From Kineosporia mesophila (lineage in GTDB: Bacteria; Actinomycetota; Actinomycetes; Actinomycetales; Kineosporiaceae): a stretch of 64,000 bases of DNA. The DNA is taken from the NCBI RefSeq assembly GCF_021129235.1, contig NZ_JAJOMA010000021.1, positions 1 to 64,000 of the forward strand, given 5' to 3'. The notes under the pieces were generated by a model, which worked only from the letters and a program-made list of their open reading frames with translations, was not told the DNA's origin and made no database searches. Position 1 is the first letter of the stretch, and each line of letters opens with the position of its first letter. The position numbers and the translations under genes were made by a program. Below are positions 62,087 to 64,000 of the stretch, one piece after another.

Positions 62087-63278
62087 GGTCGGCCACCACC
62101 TGCTCGCAGTGGGCCGGGCCCCGGGTCTCCAGCCAGAGCGCCACCTCGACCTCGTTCACCGGGGTGTGCGGGCCGGTGCGCACGTGCTCGACCTCCATCA
62201 CGTTGGCGTCGGTGGTGGCCAGGCGCATGAGCAGCGCGGCCAGCGAGCCCGGGGAATCGGGAACCCGGACCTGGAGCCGCAGGTACCGCCCGGACGAGGC
62301 CAGGCCGTGCCGGATCAGGCGCATGAGCAGCAGCGGGTCGACGTTCCCGCCGGAGAGCACGGCCAGGGCCGGGGTCTCGATCTCCAGCTGCCCACCGAGC
62401 AGGGCCGCGACGGCCACCGCGCCGGCCGGCTCGATCAGCAGCTTCTGCCGTTCCAGCATCAGGATCAGGGCCCGGGAGATGGTCTCCTCGTCGACGGTGA
62501 CCACCTCGTCCACCAGGTTGTCGACGATCGTGAACGGCACGTCCCCGGGGCGGCCGACCGCGATGCCGTCGGCCATGGTGCTCATCGAGGGCAGCGACTC
62601 GGGCTTACCGGCAGCCAGCGAGGGAGGGTAGGCGGCGGCGGTCTGGGCCTGCACGCCGATCACCCGGATGTCCGGGCGGCGGGCCTTGATCACGGTTGCC
62701 ACGCCGGCCAGCAGACCCCCGCCACCGGTGCTGACCAGCACGGTCTTCACCTCGGGCTGCTGTTCCAGCAGCTCCAGGGCGATGGTGCCCTGACCGGCCA
62801 CCACGTCGGGGTGGTCGAACGGGTGGATCATCACCGCGCCGCTGGACTCGGCGTGCGCCAGGGCACTCGACAGGCACTCGTCCACGGTGCTGCCGGTGAG
62901 CACCACCTCGGCGCCGTAACCGCGGGTGGCGTCGAGCTTGGGCAGCGGCGCCCCGACCGGCATGTAGACCCGGGACTCGATCCCGAGCAGGCGGGCGGCG
63001 AGCGCCACCCCCTGGGCGTGGTTGCCGGCGCTGGCCGCGACCACGCCGCGGGCCTTCTCCTCGTCGGAGAGCCGGGCCATCCGGGTGTAAGCGCCGCGGA
63101 TCTTGAACGAACCGGCACGCTGCTGGTTCTCGCACTTCAGGTAGACCGGGCCGCCGAGCAGGTCGGACAGGGCGCGGCTGCGTACCACCGGCGTACGCCG
63201 GATCACCGGTTCGAGCAACTGGGCCGCCGCCTCGACGTCGGCAACGGTCACGGGCAGGACGCGGTCCTCGACGGGCAT
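62052..63278 (-). CDS. ilvA: Threonine ammonia-lyase (threonine deaminase)
   Basis: 408 aa. PLP-Lys in AGSFKIRGAY, SAGNHAQGVA, the tetraglycine loop STGGGGLLAG and SGGNVDP are the fold type II hallmarks. A single C-terminal ACT-like regulatory domain (about 325-408, YLRLQVRVPDSPGSLAALL) distinguishes it from the two-domain E. coli biosynthetic enzyme. It converts threonine to 2-oxobutyrate, the first step to isoleucine, and may be inhibited by isoleucine. The ACT domain reads through into the overlap with the PAP2 gene. Confidence 0.92.
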   Translation of the reverse strand: MPVEDRVLPVTVADVEAAAQLLEPVIRRTPVVRSRALSDLLGGPVYLKCENQQRAGSFKIRGAYTRMARLSDEEKARGVVAASAGNHAQGVALAARLLGIESRVYMPVGAPLPKLDATRGYGAEVVLTGSTVDECLSSALAHAESSGAVMIHPFDHPDVVAGQGTIALELLEQQPEVKTVLVSTGGGGLLAGVATVIKARRPDIRVIGVQAQTAAAYPPSLAAGKPESLPSMSTMADGIAVGRPGDVPFTIVDNLVDEVVTVDEETISRALILMLERQKLLIEPAGAVAVAALLGGQLEIETPALAVLSGGNVDPLLLMRLIRHGLASSGRYLRLQVRVPDSPGSLAALLMRLATTDANVMEVEHVRTGPHTPVNEVEVALWLETRGPAHCEQVVADLTAAGYQPQRD

Positions 63279-63403
63279 GAACGGAATACTTGCACGCCCG
63301 CACGGGCGGTCGTGAGCCGACCGCGTCCGCCAGTCACCTCGTCCAGAAGCCCTCTGCCTGATCTTGGAAAAAGAGCCGCGGAAAAGAGGGGAGACTGGGG
63401 GCC

Positions 63404-64000
63404 ATGTGGGGCGACCGCGGCCTGCGCCGGGTTCCGTTGCTCCGGTTCGACGAGGAGGGCCTCGTCGACCGGGGTCGCATCTGGCTGCTCGAACTGGCCC
63501 ACGTCGTCCTGGCCGTGCCCTGCATGGTCTTCTTCGTCTTCATCGTGGTGGGCTGGCCGACCGCGACGGTGCTGGCCGGGCTCCTGCTGCTCTACCTGGC
63601 CGTGCCGGCGGCGGCACAGCTCGGCCGCCTGCACCGTTACCTGGCCGGTGCGGCGCTGCGTCAGCCGGTCGAGGTGCCCGACTACAAACAGTCGAAACTG
63701 ACCGGTCTGGCCGCGGTCTGGTCCCGTCCGTGGACCTGGCTGCAAGACTCGCGGCGCTGGCTCGACCTGGCCTTCATGGCGTTCGCCTCGACCGGTGGCT
63801 TCGTGATGTCGCTCGTCGTGGTCAGCCTGCCGGCCGGGGTGATCGCCCACGTGGTGCTCGCCCTGGTTTTCAGGAACCCCTGGTGGCTGCTGCCGATCTC
63901 GCTCGAGATGGCCCTGTGGTGGATCCTCACCCCGGTGCTGTCGATGGTGCGGGCCATCACCACCCTGGCCATGTACGGCAACACGCTCACGGCCCAGCTG
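63404..64000 (+). CDS. Sensor-domain membrane protein, truncated by the window end (probable histidine kinase N-terminus)
   Basis: 199 codons from ATG at 63404 run open to the window edge. After a 25-residue cytoplasmic segment come two TM helices (about 27-45 and 48-66), then LGRLHRYLAGAALRQPVEVPDY and another pair of TM helices further on (about 125-150, 160-185). This is the putative sensor domain (PF13796-like) that precedes the NarL-type histidine kinase core in many actinobacteria. The kinase domain, if present, lies outside the window. Confidence 0.72.
   Translation, partial: MWGDRGLRRVPLLRFDEEGLVDRGRIWLLELAHVVLAVPCMVFFVFIVVGWPTATVLAGLLLLYLAVPAAAQLGRLHRYLAGAALRQPVEVPDYKQSKLTGLAAVWSRPWTWLQDSRRWLDLAFMAFASTGGFVMSLVVVSLPAGVIAHVVLALVFRNPWWLLPISLEMALWWILTPVLSMVRAITTLAMYGNTLTAQL

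Overview
This window comes from a high-GC actinobacterium. Signs are strong GC3 bias, many GTG starts, ATGA/GTGA stop-start overlaps, DUF485/ActP and DUF5317 genes, F420-type flavin oxidoreductases and extracytoplasmic Ser/Thr kinases. A chemotaxis receptor, two GGDEF-EAL proteins and the overall gene set fit a motile Kineosporia-like lineage, but that is inference. The window opens at the extreme 5' end of a 16S rRNA gene (minus strand), preceded by its leader and two tandem SigA-like promoters; about 0.9 kb behind them has no convincing gene.

Layout. 1.4-9.9 kb: small zinc-motif ORFs, a membrane protein, an MCP, an F420-type oxidoreductase, a YbdK-like carboxylate-amine ligase, DUF3072, an LmeA-like DUF2993 protein beside an apparent MmpL remnant, and an OmpR/HK two-component pair. 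10.1-13.2 kb: membrane GGDEF-EAL protein and an alpha/beta hydrolase. 13.3-19.5 kb: an alpha-glucoside uptake and hydrolysis operon (GH13, binding protein, two permeases) with a LacI regulator and TTGCGCAA operators. 19.7-22.8 kb: a 33-aa peptide, a GGDEF-EAL protein and DUF5317, apparently one transcription unit with a long leader. 22.8-25.6 kb: znuABC with a Zur box. 25.7-33.8 kb: DUF4230, a small anchored protein, class Ic aminotransferase, CYTH-CHAD, a zinc-finger RNase HI and a large membrane hydrolase-like protein. 34-36.4 kb: a coupled GT9-like glycosyltransferase and APH-fold kinase. 36.6-41.8 kb: thiM, then flavin monooxygenase, rhodanese, amidase and GntR. 42-43.7 kb: Ada-AlkA fusion behind a deleted PEP-mutase-like gene. 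43.8-50 kb: LytS/LytTR pair joined to one sodium:solute symporter, then a DUF485/ActP pair with two CRP/GlxR-like sites. 50-52.8 kb: trpB, trpA (catalytic Asp replaced by Glu) and a HutC-type GntR behind a striking double palindrome. 53-61.1 kb: ECF sigma factor and three Ser/Thr kinases, two of which share a duplicated ectodomain. 61.3-64 kb: PAP2 protein, ilvA and a truncated sensor-domain protein.

Themes: signalling dominates (c-di-GMP enzymes, two-component pairs, kinases, MCP), mixed with carbon uptake. A family of long intergenic hairpins (18.4, 36.5 and 47.7 kb) recurs. Two of these carry TTCTAGAAC or TTCCAGAAC dyads like those upstream of trpB. The best candidates for undescribed biology are the trpBA-gntR unit with its operator, the peptide/GGDEF-EAL/DUF5317 unit, and the kinase cluster. 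No CRISPR array, tRNA, transposase or prophage gene was recognised. Functions are assigned by recognising motifs in the translated sequence; no database search was run.
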